NCBI RefSeq assembly: GCF_001746365.1
Contig: NZ_MJAJ01000002.1
Span: 306,990 to 370,989 of the forward strand
Direction of reading: 5' to 3'
DNA from: Streptomyces sp. LUP30
GTDB lineage: Bacteria; Actinomycetota; Actinomycetes; Streptomycetales; Streptomycetaceae
DNA length: 64,000 nt
Shown here: in pieces, positions 7,245-16,577 of the stretch
How the letters are laid out: the number at the start of each line of letters is the position of its first letter
Position numbering within the stretch: the stretch's first letter is position 1
Notes under the pieces: model-generated
Seen by the model: only the letters and a program-made list of their open reading frames with translations
Told to the model about the DNA's origin: nothing
Databases searched by the model: none
Position numbers and translations under genes: made by a program

Positions 7245-8831
7245 ATGCTCGGTCTCGAACTCGTCGTCGTCCTGGGTGCGGCCGTGCTGGTGGGCAACGT
7301 CCTGGGAGAGCGCTTCCACGTCGCGCCGCCTGTCGTTCTGCTCGTCGTGGGCGCACTCATCGGCCTCGTCCCGGCCGTCCGCCAGACCCAACTCCCCCCC
7401 GGCGTCGTGTTGTTGCTCTTCCTTCCCGTACTGCTCTACTGGGAGAGTCTGACCACCTCGATGCGGGAGATCCGGACCAACCTGCGCGGCATCGTCCTGC
7501 TCAGCACGGTCCTGGTCATCCTCACCGCGGGGGCTGTGGCGGTCGCCGGACACGCGCTCGGGCTGCCGTGGGGGCCGGCGTGGGCCCTGGGCGCGGCGGT
7601 GGCGCCCACCGACGCCACCGCCGTGAGTGCCCTCGCGGGCTCCCTGCCGCGCCGTCAGATCACCGTGCTGCGTGCGGAAAGCCTCGTCAACGACGGCACC
7701 GCACTGGTCGTCTACGGCCTGGCGGTCGGTATCACCGTCGGCGAGGAACACCTGGCACTGCCGCACGTCGGTGCGTTGTTCCTGCTGGCCTACGGCGGAG
7801 GGGCCGCGGTCGGAGTGGCGGTCGCCTGGGTCAACATGAACCTGCGGCGCCGACTGGACGACCCGCTGCTCGGCAACCTGGTCATGATCCTCGCTCCGTT
7901 CACGGCGTACCTGCTGGCCGAGTTGATCCACGCCTCAGGCGTCCTCGCGGTCGTCGTGAGCGGCCTGATCATGGCCCAGGTGGCGCCCAGCCTCATCCGC
8001 GCCGATCACCGTCGTCAGGCACTGGCCTTCTGGCCGCTGGCCACCTTCATCATCAACGGCGCGCTGTTCGTCCTGGTCGGAGTGGAACTGCAGTACGCGC
8101 TGCGCCACCTGAGCCGATCCGACCTCAGATCGGCCCTCATCGCGACAGGGGCCGTCAGCGTGGTCCTGGTCGCGGTCCGGTTCGCCTTCCTGTTCTCCTC
8201 CGCCCACCTGATCCGCGCGATCGACCGGCGCCCCGAGCAGCGCCTGCGGAGAATGAGCGACCGGGCACGAGTGGTCAGCGGGCTGGCGGGTTTCCGGGGC
8301 GCGGTGTCACTGGCCGTGGCACTGTCCGTGCCGCAGAACCTCGACTCGGGCGAGCCGTTCCCCGGCCGCGCGTTCATCGTCTTCGTCACCTCCGGCGTCA
8401 TCGTGGTGACCCTCGTCGTGCAGGGCCTGCTGCTGCCGGGCGTGGTGCGCTGGGCCCGGCTGCCCCGCGACACCTCCGTCGACGAGGAGCAGGTCCTCGC
8501 CGAGAGCAAGGCGACCGAGGAGGCCATCAAGGCGCTGCCGCAGCTCGCCGCCGAACAGGGGACCACTCCGAAGGTCGTGGAGTGGCTGCGCCAGGAGTAC
8601 GAGGCCAACCTGGCGACCGTACGGGCGAGGGGCGCGGGCGCCGACGACGATCCGGCCCTGCTCCACAACCGCCACTACACCGACCTACGCCTCGCCCTCA
8701 TCGCCACAAAGCGCGCCACCGTCGTCCGCCTGAGGGACGAATCGCAGATCGACGACACCGTGCTCCGCCGTCTCCAGGCCGCCCTGGACAACGAAGAGGT
8801 CCGGCTGGCCGGAGGCGAGCAGGTGGAGTAG
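7245..8831 (+). CDS. Na+/H+ antiporter, CPA1/NhaP family
   Basis: 528 residues with about 12 hydrophobic segments over residues 1-400 and a hydrophilic C-terminal tail (residues about 410-528, charged, helical). The ion-translocation helix pair is seen as VAPTDATAVSALAGSLP and LRAESLVNDGTALVVYGLAV, diagnostic of CPA1 exchangers. Later motifs VVSGLAGFRGAVSLAVAL and FVTSGVIVVTLVVQGLLLP also fit. Start ATG 7245 has AGGAG at 7232-7236 with 8-nt spacing; the in-frame GTG 7236 overlaps that site. It exchanges cytoplasmic Na+ for H+ across the plasma membrane, helping pH and sodium homeostasis. Confidence 0.93.
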   Translation: MLGLELVVVLGAAVLVGNVLGERFHVAPPVVLLVVGALIGLVPAVRQTQLPPGVVLLLFLPVLLYWESLTTSMREIRTNLRGIVLLSTVLVILTAGAVAVAGHALGLPWGPAWALGAAVAPTDATAVSALAGSLPRRQITVLRAESLVNDGTALVVYGLAVGITVGEEHLALPHVGALFLLAYGGGAAVGVAVAWVNMNLRRRLDDPLLGNLVMILAPFTAYLLAELIHASGVLAVVVSGLIMAQVAPSLIRADHRRQALAFWPLATFIINGALFVLVGVELQYALRHLSRSDLRSALIATGAVSVVLVAVRFAFLFSSAHLIRAIDRRPEQRLRRMSDRARVVSGLAGFRGAVSLAVALSVPQNLDSGEPFPGRAFIVFVTSGVIVVTLVVQGLLLPGVVRWARLPRDTSVDEEQVLAESKATEEAIKALPQLAAEQGTTPKVVEWLRQEYEANLATVRARGAGADDDPALLHNRHYTDLRLALIATKRATVVRLRDESQIDDTVLRRLQAALDNEEVRLAGGEQVE

Positions 8832-8888
8832 GCCGCTTGCGCTCTGTGCACTGACGACGTGAGCCCCACGACAAGGAATCCCGCTGCC

Positions 8889-9848
8889 ATGTCCTCCAGC
8901 CTCATCGATGTTCACGCCCACCTGCTTCCCGACTTCTACGTCCGGCAGGCCACGGCGGCCGGCCACGCCCACCCCGACGGCATGGGCGGCTGGCCGTCAT
9001 GGTCCGTGCAGGCCCATCTCGATCTGATGGACCGCAACGGCATCGAGACCGCGATGCTCTCCATGTCCTCCCCCGGTGTGCACTTCGGCGACGACAAGGC
9101 GGCCCGCCTCCTTGCCCGGCGCGTCAACGAGCACACCGCCGAACTGACCCGGGACCACCCGGGCCGTTTCGGCAACCTCGCGTCACTTCCGCTGCCGGAC
9201 GTCGACGGTGCGCTCGAGGAGATCGCCTTCTCCTTCGACGAACTGGGCGCCGACGGCGTGACGTTGCTGACTCACACCCACGGGGTGTACCTGGGCGACC
9301 AGCGCCTCGACCCGGTCTTCGCGGAGCTCGACCGGCGGCGGGCGGTGGTCTTCCTGCACCCCACGTCCCCCGTGTGCTGGGAGCAGTCCGCTCTCGGCCG
9401 GCCGCGCCCGATGGTCGAGTACATCTTCGACACCGCCCGTACCGTCACGGACCTGGTGATGGCGGGCGTCCTGACGCGTCACCCGGACATGCGGGTGATC
9501 GTCCCGCACTGCGGCGGCGTGATTCCCGTCCTGGCCGACCGCATCGACGAGTGCATGAGCCTGTTCCTGCATGCACGGCAGCCGCCCGGCCCCGACGCGG
9601 TGCGGCAACTCCGCGGTCTGTACTACGACATGGCGGGCACGGCCTTCCCACGCCAGGTTCCCGCACTGCTGAGGCTCGTCGACCCGGACCGCGTGCTCTT
9701 CGGCAGCGACTACTGCTGGACTCCTGCACCGCTGGCCGACGCCCACATCGCGGCGATCGACGCGGCCGAACCACCGGCGCAGGACACGACATGGCGATCG
9801 CTCACGACGGCGAACGCCAAGCGCGTGTTTCCGCGGACAACGCGGTGA
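8889..9848 (+). CDS. Amidohydrolase family protein (ACMSD-like)
   Basis: 319 residues from ATG 8889; GTG 8859 upstream is possible but less conserved. The N-terminal metal motif is LIDVHAHLLPDFY (HxH), the middle histidines are in VFLHPTSPV and VIVPHCGGVIPVL, and the C-terminal aspartate is in LFGSDYCW. This set defines the amidohydrolase_2/2-amino-3-carboxymuconate-6-semialdehyde decarboxylase group: single-metal TIM barrels that decarboxylate or hydrolyse aromatic or dicarbonyl acids. It follows the antiporter by 57 nt. Nearby carboxymuconolactone decarboxylase hints at an aromatic-acid context, but the true substrate is unknown. Confidence 0.9.
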   Translation: MSSSLIDVHAHLLPDFYVRQATAAGHAHPDGMGGWPSWSVQAHLDLMDRNGIETAMLSMSSPGVHFGDDKAARLLARRVNEHTAELTRDHPGRFGNLASLPLPDVDGALEEIAFSFDELGADGVTLLTHTHGVYLGDQRLDPVFAELDRRRAVVFLHPTSPVCWEQSALGRPRPMVEYIFDTARTVTDLVMAGVLTRHPDMRVIVPHCGGVIPVLADRIDECMSLFLHARQPPGPDAVRQLRGLYYDMAGTAFPRQVPALLRLVDPDRVLFGSDYCWTPAPLADAHIAAIDAAEPPAQDTTWRSLTTANAKRVFPRTTR

Positions 9849-9919
9849 ACCGCAGTACGCGGGCCCTCAACGCGATGACGCGAAGGAAAAGCGCCTCGCG
9901 ACGACACCGGACGCGGCGG

Positions 9920-10998
<1,079 letters not shown>

Positions 10999-11038
10999 CC
11001 CGGCCTATCCGTTTCGCCTGGCTGTTGTCCTTCCCCTT

Positions 11039-11058
11039 CCCCTTCCCCTGGGAAGGGG
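11039..11058. terminator. Hairpin between convergent genes, with CCTTCCCC reiteration
   Basis: CCCCTTCCC (11039-11047) pairs perfectly with GGGAAGGGG (11050-11058). The left arm belongs to a run of CTTCCC repeats starting about 11030. Placed between the stops of the aldo/keto reductase (10998) and the convergent MarR gene (11090), a bidirectional terminator is likely; there is no long T-tract. Confidence 0.5.
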
Positions 11059-11089
11059 CGCCAAGGCCTCCCTGCGAAGCCCACCCGGA

Positions 11090-11575
11090 TCACACCACTC
11101 CGGAGTCCGCACCACGCAGATCCTGCGGCGGCAAGGCATCAGGATTGAGCTCGGCAAGCACGCGGAGCAGCAAGGAATGAATCGCCGCCTGCTCGACGGG
11201 GGCGAGGACCGCGAGCGCCTCCGTGTCCAGTCGCTCCACCAGTTCCCGCGCCCGATCGGCGAGCTTCGCGCCGCTGTCGGTGATGGCCAGCTGCACGGTT
11301 CGCCGGTTCGAAGGATGCTCGCGGCGCACCATCAGGCCGCGGTCGACCAGCGCGTTGACGGCGGCACCCATGGACTGGGGAGTCAAGCCGGTCCGACGCG
11401 CGATCTCCGCCGCGGAGGTTCCCGGCGTCCAGCCGACGTGCTGCAACGCGTTGTGCTGCGCCGCCGTGAGGTCGAGCGAACGCAACGCTCTCTCGAGCCG
11501 CGCTCCCATCACATGGACCACCTGCCACGCCAGGTAGCCGACGCGCGTGGACGGATCTGCATGCGTACGGCTCAC
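11090..11575 (-). CDS. MarR-family regulator (paralogue A)
   Basis: 161 residues with a winged helix-turn-helix: LTAAQHNALQHVGWTPGTSA, AEIARRTGLTPQSMGAAVNALVD recognition helix and wing RREHPSNRRTVQLAITDSG. MarR dimers bind palindromes and are released by small aromatic ligands or oxidants. It is divergent from the membrane protein gene at 11661, and a perfect TTCTAT-N-ATAGAA palindrome lies between (11607-11619). A close paralogue (12852-13313) sits on the other side of the membrane gene; the motifs WTPG(T/V)SAAEIARR and QSMGAAV are shared nearly exactly. Confidence 0.93.
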   Translation of the reverse strand: MSRTHADPSTRVGYLAWQVVHVMGARLERALRSLDLTAAQHNALQHVGWTPGTSAAEIARRTGLTPQSMGAAVNALVDRGLMVRREHPSNRRTVQLAITDSGAKLADRARELVERLDTEALAVLAPVEQAAIHSLLLRVLAELNPDALPPQDLRGADSGVV

Positions 11576-11606
11576 GAGAGCACTCCGACAGTAAGGTACC
11601 TGATAT

Positions 11607-11619
11607 TTCTATGATAGAA
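11607..11619. promoter_or_regulatory. MarR operator in divergent promoter region
   Basis: TTCTATGATAGAA is a perfect 13-bp palindrome in an unusually AT-rich island (about 11600-11625) inside GC-rich DNA. It sits 32 bp from the MarR start (11575) and 42 bp from the membrane protein start (11661), the expected place for a MarR operator overlapping both promoters. Confidence 0.65.
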
Positions 11620-11660
11620 CTATAAGGCACCTTCCAGTAAGAGATGGAGAACCTTCTCCC

Positions 11661-12713
11661 ATGTCCACATCACCCACCGCTTCCGGCGAGGCACGCCCTG
11701 CGCCCCATCACCACGCGATGGACGCCGCTCCAGCGCCGCAAGGTGCCACCGGAGCCAAGGGAGTTCTGCTACCGGTCGCGATCGTGCTGGTCATCGGCTC
11801 GATCTTCGTCAGCGTGTTCCTGGCCGCCTTCCACGCCCCCCGTCCGCACGACCTTCCGGTAGCCGTCGTAGGGACGTCCCAACGGCTCGAACAGGTCACC
11901 GGAGGGCTGGAGCTCGGGCTGTCGGGCGGCTTCGAGGTGAAGCGCTACGCCGACGAGAACACGGCCCGCCGCGCGCTTCAGGACCGCAAGGTGTACGCCG
12001 CCTATGTCACCGGGCCCGGGAAGTCCGCCACACTGCTGTACGCCGGAGCCAACGGCCCTTCGGTGACCGCTACGGTCACCGGCGCGTTCTCCGGTGTCGC
12101 CAAGGCGAACAACGACCGGCTGACCGTGCGCGACCTCGTGCCGGCCTCGTCGGGCGACACCCGCGGAATGTCGGTGTTCTACGCCGGGTTCGGCGTCGTG
12201 CTGGCCGGATTCCTGTTCGGCATGATGACCTACCAGATGGCTCCGCGACTGGAGTACCGGTGGAGGTTGGCCAGCCTGGCGTCCTTCAGCATCCTCGCCG
12301 GCGTCCTCGTGGCGGCGATGGCCGGAAGCCTCGGCTTCGCGGCACTCCCCGGGCCCTTCCTGGGCATCGCGGGGGTCATCGCCCTGATGGCCGCGGCCGT
12401 CGGCAGCGCGACCATGACGTTCATGCGCGTCTTCGGCCGCGCCGGGATGTCACTGGCCGCCGTGGTCCTGCTGACCTTCGGCAACAGCACGAGCGGTGGC
12501 ACGCTGCCCACCCCCTACCTGCCGGGCTGGCTGCATCCGCTCTCGGAGATCCTCCCGGTGGGAGTCGGCGTACGAGCCGTCCAGGGCTTGTCCCACTTCA
12601 ACAACGACGGTCTCACCGCGGGCATCGTCGTCCTGGTGGCATGGATCCTCGTTGCCGCCGTGGTGCTCTTCTGCCTCGATGCCCGCGGACCTCGCCGCGC
12701 AGCCGTCGACTGA
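11661..12713 (+). CDS. ABC-2/YhgE-like integral membrane protein (exporter permease)
   Basis: 350 residues. One transmembrane helix near residues 33-55 (GVLLPVAIVLVIGSIFVSVFLA), then an extracytoplasmic domain of about 120 residues, then five hydrophobic helices in residues about 175-345 (GMSVFYAGFGVVLAGFLFGM, LAAVVLLTFGNSTSGG, IVVLVAWILVAAVVLF). This 1+5 topology with the motif GNSTSGGTLPTPYLPGW near the C-terminus is that of ABC-2-type/YhgE-Pip-like permeases (DUF3533-like). No ATPase gene is adjacent. It is divergent from one MarR gene and followed by another, so expression is probably ligand-induced efflux of a toxic compound. Confidence 0.8.
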   Translation: MSTSPTASGEARPAPHHHAMDAAPAPQGATGAKGVLLPVAIVLVIGSIFVSVFLAAFHAPRPHDLPVAVVGTSQRLEQVTGGLELGLSGGFEVKRYADENTARRALQDRKVYAAYVTGPGKSATLLYAGANGPSVTATVTGAFSGVAKANNDRLTVRDLVPASSGDTRGMSVFYAGFGVVLAGFLFGMMTYQMAPRLEYRWRLASLASFSILAGVLVAAMAGSLGFAALPGPFLGIAGVIALMAAAVGSATMTFMRVFGRAGMSLAAVVLLTFGNSTSGGTLPTPYLPGWLHPLSEILPVGVGVRAVQGLSHFNNDGLTAGIVVLVAWILVAAVVLFCLDARGPRRAAVD

Positions 12714-12851
12714 CCCGGCTCCTGCCCTGCCCCGCAGCCAGGAACCATCCGTGGGGAACGTCAGTGATATTGGTCCATGACACGGGGACGCAGCTCAACT
12801 GCCCGGCAACACCGCCGCGAGCAGCGCACCTCGTTCTCGTAGACTGCGGCC

Positions 12852-13313
12852 GTGACCGACGCCGCGTTTCCCACCACCGGATACCTCGCCTGGCAGTTCT
12901 CCCAGATCATCGCCGGACGGCTGGAGCGGGCACTGCGCGCGGAAGACCTCACACTGGCGCAGCACAACGCTCTGCAGCAGGTCCTCTGGACGCCGGGTGT
13001 GTCCGCCGCCGAGATCGCGCGCCGCTCGGGTATCACGGCCCAGTCCATGGGAGCCGCAGTGGGTCAGCTCGTCGAGAGAGGACTACTACGGCGTGAGCCG
13101 CACCCGACCAGCCGCCGCAGCGTGCGCCTGTTCGCGACCACCGAGGGAGAGGCGACCGCCGCTCGTGCCGCTTCGATCGCCCGGCGGATCGAACAGGAGA
13201 CGACCTCACCACTCTCCCCGGACGACAAGGACAGCATTCACCGGCTGCTCTACCGTTTGGTCGAGGGCCTGAACCCCGATGCTCTCGCCATCGGCAGTCG
13301 CCCCTCGAACTAG
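12852..13313 (+). CDS. MarR-family regulator (paralogue B)
   Basis: 153 residues from GTG 12852. Winged-helix motifs: LTLAQHNALQQVLWTPGVSA, AEIARRSGITAQSMGAAVGQL, wing RREPHPTSRRSVRLFATTEG; ends HRLLYRLVEGLNPDAL, matching the paralogue at 11090 (LLLRVLAELNPDAL). It lies 138 nt after the membrane protein on the same strand with its own upstream space, which carries AT-richer sequence around 12765-12780 (GTGATATTGG). The two MarR genes bracket the transporter, suggesting duplication of the regulator rather than of the transporter. Confidence 0.92.
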   Translation: MTDAAFPTTGYLAWQFSQIIAGRLERALRAEDLTLAQHNALQQVLWTPGVSAAEIARRSGITAQSMGAAVGQLVERGLLRREPHPTSRRSVRLFATTEGEATAARAASIARRIEQETTSPLSPDDKDSIHRLLYRLVEGLNPDALAIGSRPSN

Positions 13314-13935
13314 CCCTGGAGCCCTGGTCGTCCAGCGATGCCGCTGTTGATGAACGAGCTCATCGTCGTACAGGGTCCACGGCCTTGACCTGATCCGCGT
13401 CCACGATGACCAGCCAGCGGCTCCACCACCGACGTCACGGCCGGCCCCACGGCGGCGGCCCCCGTGTCGTCAGTGGCCTGCGGCATGATGCACGGCACGT
13501 GACGACCTCGAGTCGGAACGCACAAGGCTGGTGCAGTGGGACGGCGAGACAGAGCGGGATCTGGGTCTCAGCCGGACCGACTACCGCGTCCGGTACTGCG
13601 CCCGGAGGATGGACGAGGGGCAGAAACTCCCACCAGGGTGGCCGGGGAGCCCCAGGCAGCCAGCTACCTCCCGCAGTTCTGGCCTGCCCCTCCCGGCCCC
13701 GGACCGTGTGATCCGCCATACCTCCTGGACAGCCGGGCACCTGCACGACTGTGCGCGCGATCTGCGGACTGGACGGTTGGTGCTGGGGCAGTCGTCGGAC
13801 CCGCAGCGCGAGAACAGCCGGACGATCGCGGGACCGGTCGGGAATTCGACCCCGCGCGGCATGCAGCACCTGCTGCGCCGCCGACCACGGCAGCAGTGGG
13901 AAGGCGGCCGAGAGGACGTGTCTCCCGAACCGCGA
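13314..13935. other. 622-bp stretch without a supported gene
   Basis: Several overlapping open frames exist on both strands, but none has recognisable motifs, a convincing start with ribosome site, or consistent third-position GC. It may be decayed DNA between the MarR gene and the small helical protein. Confidence 0.4.
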
Positions 13936-14355
13936 TCAGGTGCCCGTGATGAAGTCTTCCGGTCGTTCTTGCCGGAGGCGCATGGAGCGGTTGTTCAGTA
14001 GGTCGAGCGCCTCGGGAATACCGCCGCCGAACTCGTCACGAATGCTCTGCAGGGCCTGGATCCTGCGCCCCTCCAGGATCAGGTAATCGATCCGCGACCA
14101 GCGCAGGTCCGTGCCGTCGGTGGGTTGCTTGAGAGCATCGATCTCGGCTCGCAGCCGAGCAACTGCGGCGACGATCTCCTCGTCCGACGCGACACTCCTG
14201 AAGGCCTGTTCTTCGGGTCCCGGTTCCCGGCTCAGGATTCCAAGTTCTCGACAGAGCCACGCGCGCAGATCGCCGAGCTCGCGCCGAGTCGCGTCGCGCT
14301 GCGCGAGCGCCTCGTCCAACTCGGCTCGTAGTGGATCCGTCTCATCCTCAGGCAT
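13936..14355 (-). CDS. Conserved hypothetical with C-terminal L7/L12-like segment
   Basis: 139 residues from ATG 14355 (MPEDETDPLRAELDEAL). The first 75 residues are predicted coiled coil (ELDEALAQRDATRRELGDLRAWL, EIVAAVARLRAEIDAL). The C-terminal 45 residues, IDYLILEGRRIQALQSIRDE and IPEALDLLNNR, resemble the small alpha/beta C-terminal domain of ribosomal protein L7/L12, where a GRKI-type loop contacts GTPases. The start overlaps the stop of an S1-domain fragment (shared ATGCCTGA), so the two were once translationally coupled. Function unknown. Confidence 0.75.
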   Translation of the reverse strand: MPEDETDPLRAELDEALAQRDATRRELGDLRAWLCRELGILSREPGPEEQAFRSVASDEEIVAAVARLRAEIDALKQPTDGTDLRWSRIDYLILEGRRIQALQSIRDEFGGGIPEALDLLNNRSMRLRQERPEDFITGT

Positions 14356-14497
14356 GTGGCTGGTTCTCTCTGCTGGAGGCAAGGGTCTGAACGCGTGACA
14401 GGACAATACGACGGCGCACGGGATCGACATCGATGATCTTTACGGTGAGGATGTCACCGGGACTGGTGTACGCCAGCGAGCCGGATGATTCGCCCCA
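14348..14497 (-). pseudogene. C-terminal fragment of an S1 RNA-binding domain gene
   Basis: The frame ending at TGA 14350-14348 reads YTSPGDILTVKIIDVDPVRR followed by RIVLSRVQTLASS. This is the last two strands of an S1 (OB-fold) domain and its tail. Upstream of residue WGESSGS the similarity ends and no start is visible, so only the 3' end survives. The fragment's stop overlaps the start of the next gene. Confidence 0.6.
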
Positions 14498-14613
14498 AGA
14501 CGCCGTCGCGGTCCAGTGCAGGCAACCCGGCAGACGGTGTTGCCGCTGCGGGGGCTGCGTTCGGTCAGCCGGTGTGGCCGACCCGTAGGCCGGCCACACC
14601 GGCAGGCGTTGGG

Positions 14614-14844
14614 TCAGGGGCAGAGGCCCCGGTCCGAGTTGTAGTAGATGTCGATCGAACCGCTCCAGGTCATGCACCGGCCGGGCTCGGGGAGGTCCTT
14701 GTACACCGGGCCGGCGAAGGTCGTGTAGGAGCCGGCATCCCTGGCCGGGTTGCTGCTGGCCGGCCAGGTGTCCAGCGTGACCTCCATGAACACGCGGGCA
14801 CCGGGCTTGTTGCGCACCGTCACGGCGCACCACTTGCGGTCCTG
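14614..14844 (-). pseudogene. C-terminal remnant of a small secreted protein
   Basis: From an upstream stop at 14847 the frame reads KWCAVTVRNKPGARVFMEVT, then YTTFAGPVYKDLPEPGRCMT and IDIYYNSDRGLCP. Alternating strands, paired cysteines and absence of charged clusters are typical of the small secreted beta proteins of Streptomyces. There is no signal peptide in frame, so the N-terminus is lost. A GTG at 14823 could still start a 69-residue product. Confidence 0.4.
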
Positions 14845-15011
14845 TCACCGGTGTCACGAGGGCAGTTACGTCTCCGGACCGGACCGCACCAGCGGTCCCG
14901 GCCTCCCATGGCTGGGCACTCCGGATGTCAAAAATGGACGAACCAGCCATAATGTCGTTCAAAGCGCTATACGCTCCCGCTGCACTCGCTCACCTCGACG
15001 AGGGAGACCCA

Positions 15012-15281
15012 TTGCGCGCACGACTCATCGCCCCAGCCGTCGCTGTTGTTCTCACCAGCGTCATCTACGGTGCACCGGTCGCGTCGGCGGCCACACTGCC
15101 TGCCACCAACACCTCCCACCACTGCATCCACCACACCACAGGCCTGTGCGGCTGGACGCATCACCAAAAGCCCAGAGACAAGTACGAGTCGGCCAAGTGC
15201 AAGGACGCCACGCTCTCGTACTCGAAGCACGCTCAGGGCACCTGCTCCTACCACCACGGCGTCAGGTATTGGTTCAAGTAA
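15012..15281 (+). CDS. Secreted DUF3761 protein (TTG start)
   Basis: 89 residues. The start chosen is TTG 15012, because GAGGGAG lies 6-12 nt upstream and the product then begins MRARLIAPAVAVVLTSVIYG and ends its signal peptide at VASAA, a textbook Sec signal. An in-frame ATG at 14952 would bury that signal. The mature part has the DUF3761 pattern: TTGLCGWTHHQKPRDKYE, CKDATLSYSKH and GTCSYHHGVRYWFK, with cysteine-histidine rich spacing. Family function is unknown; the protein should be exported to the cell surface or medium. Confidence 0.85.
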   Translation: MRARLIAPAVAVVLTSVIYGAPVASAATLPATNTSHHCIHHTTGLCGWTHHQKPRDKYESAKCKDATLSYSKHAQGTCSYHHGVRYWFK

Positions 15282-15419
15282 GCGGCCACCACCTGACCTC
15301 TCCCTGAACCCCCGGGCCGAAATCAAGAATGCGAGTTGGTTCCAACGTGACGGTCCGGCTCGTGCGACCACGCAATACCGGCGCCCGGGATCGACGTGCC
15401 GCAGTGGGAGGATCGGTGA

Positions 15420-15875
15420 ATGGCTCACGACCGCGACGCCCAAGGTGATCGCACGGCATCCGGTGCTGCGTCACCGGGTAGGTCGCCCTCGCGACGCATG
15501 AACTCGATGCCGGCCACGCGAACTCAGAACCTGCGCGTACTCGAGGGCCGCTTCGTTCTTGAGCGGGTGTCCGACGCCCGCACGGTCGCTCCCGGACCCG
15601 ATGTGCTCGCACTCGTACTCGGTCCGGACGGAGGCGCAGTGATGCGGCGCGACGACGGGGCCGAGGACGGGTGGGTGGCGCTGTGGAACGGCGACGACGC
15701 GCACGACCCTGAAGCGACGGGAATGCTCAGCGCCATCGTCGCACCGCTCGCCGCGGGCGCACTTCCGGTATGGACCGCCGCAAGCTACGACGGAGATCTC
15801 GTGCTCGTCCCGGCCGGCCGACTCGAGGAAGCCGCCGCCGTGCTTCGCCGGGCCGGCCATCAGGTGGCCCTATGA
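15420..15875 (+). CDS. ACT-domain protein (CASTOR-like pair of ACT folds)
   Basis: 151 residues from ATG 15420, which has GGGAGG 8 nt upstream; ATGs at 15498 and 15507 are alternatives closer to the conserved domain. The domain begins TRTQNLRVLEGRFVLERV and ends APLAAGALPVWTAASYDGDL with VLVPAGRLEEAAAVLRRAGH, the standard end of the small actinobacterial ACT proteins that bind amino acids. Compared with homologues the first ACT half seems shortened. Probably an amino-acid-sensing regulator without enzymatic activity. Confidence 0.75.
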   Translation: MAHDRDAQGDRTASGAASPGRSPSRRMNSMPATRTQNLRVLEGRFVLERVSDARTVAPGPDVLALVLGPDGGAVMRRDDGAEDGWVALWNGDDAHDPEATGMLSAIVAPLAAGALPVWTAASYDGDLVLVPAGRLEEAAAVLRRAGHQVAL

Positions 15876-15899
15876 CTCGGCCAAGGCAGGGGTAGCACC

Positions 15900-15989
15900 G
15901 GCCGCGTCGCCGCCCCGGACGAGGTCGCCGCACTGGTCGCCTTCCTCCTCAGCGACGAAGCCTCCTTCATCACCGGTGCGGCGCTGCCC
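15900..15989 (+). pseudogene. C-terminal fragment of a short-chain dehydrogenase
   Basis: A frame without a start reads GRVAAPDEVAALVAFLLSDE then ASFITGAALP, the nearly invariant last helix and strand of SDR enzymes, and then runs into unrelated sequence in place of the VDGG motif. It lies immediately behind the ACT-protein gene. A second SDR scrap is at 37803-37916. Confidence 0.6.
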
Positions 15990-16010
15990 GGGCGGGACCC
16001 GGGCGGCGGG

Positions 16011-16409
16011 TCACGTCCCCCGGGCCTGCCCCCACCGGTCTCCGAGTGCTCGGGTCACTTCGCCGTCGTACTGATCCGCATCGAAATGAAACGTCGGGGG
16101 GCGCACCTGATCAACGGGCACCCGCCAATCCGACCACTCGACAACGCCACCGTGCCGCTGCACGAACACTGACAGATGGCCGCAGCAGCCACCCGTGCAC
16201 TCGGGCTCCCCCAGCACAACCCGACGCCCCTCGAAGGTCGCCCACAGCGGGCTGTGACCGTCGGCGGGCAACGCCTCCGCCGCAAGCGGCCCGCGGCCTC
16301 CCTCACCGACCGCCCCCGCCACCACTTCCCGGCCGTCGACCCAGAACTGCAGTTGGGCAGCCCATCGAGGACCCGGCGGCAACACGATGACCTCAAGGCG
16401 ATCGAACAC
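16011..16409 (-). CDS. Conserved hypothetical protein
   Basis: 132 residues. The pattern LGEPECTGGCCGHLSVFVQR followed by VVEWSDWRVP and FHFDADQYDGEVTRA is one I associate with an unnamed actinobacterial family; the CTGGCCG cluster could bind metal or be structural. No membrane segment or signal. Coding character is good (high third-position GC) and the start ATG 16409 fits. Isolated gene, 168 nt from the convergently oriented neighbour's remnants. Function unknown. Confidence 0.75.
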   Translation of the reverse strand: MFDRLEVIVLPPGPRWAAQLQFWVDGREVVAGAVGEGGRGPLAAEALPADGHSPLWATFEGRRVVLGEPECTGGCCGHLSVFVQRHGGVVEWSDWRVPVDQVRPPTFHFDADQYDGEVTRALGDRWGQARGT

Positions 16410-16577
16410 ACGGCCACCCTACGTGGGAGCCCAGAGTGGGTCATGACGACAGGCTCGAGGGACGGGGACGGTCAGCACCGCCACCACATGGAGTGTCAGC
16501 AGTGACCGCAGTCGTGCCCGACAGTGAGGAGGTGGCCCGCGGCGCTGCGGGGCCACCTCGTCCGCCCGGCGCCGCCG

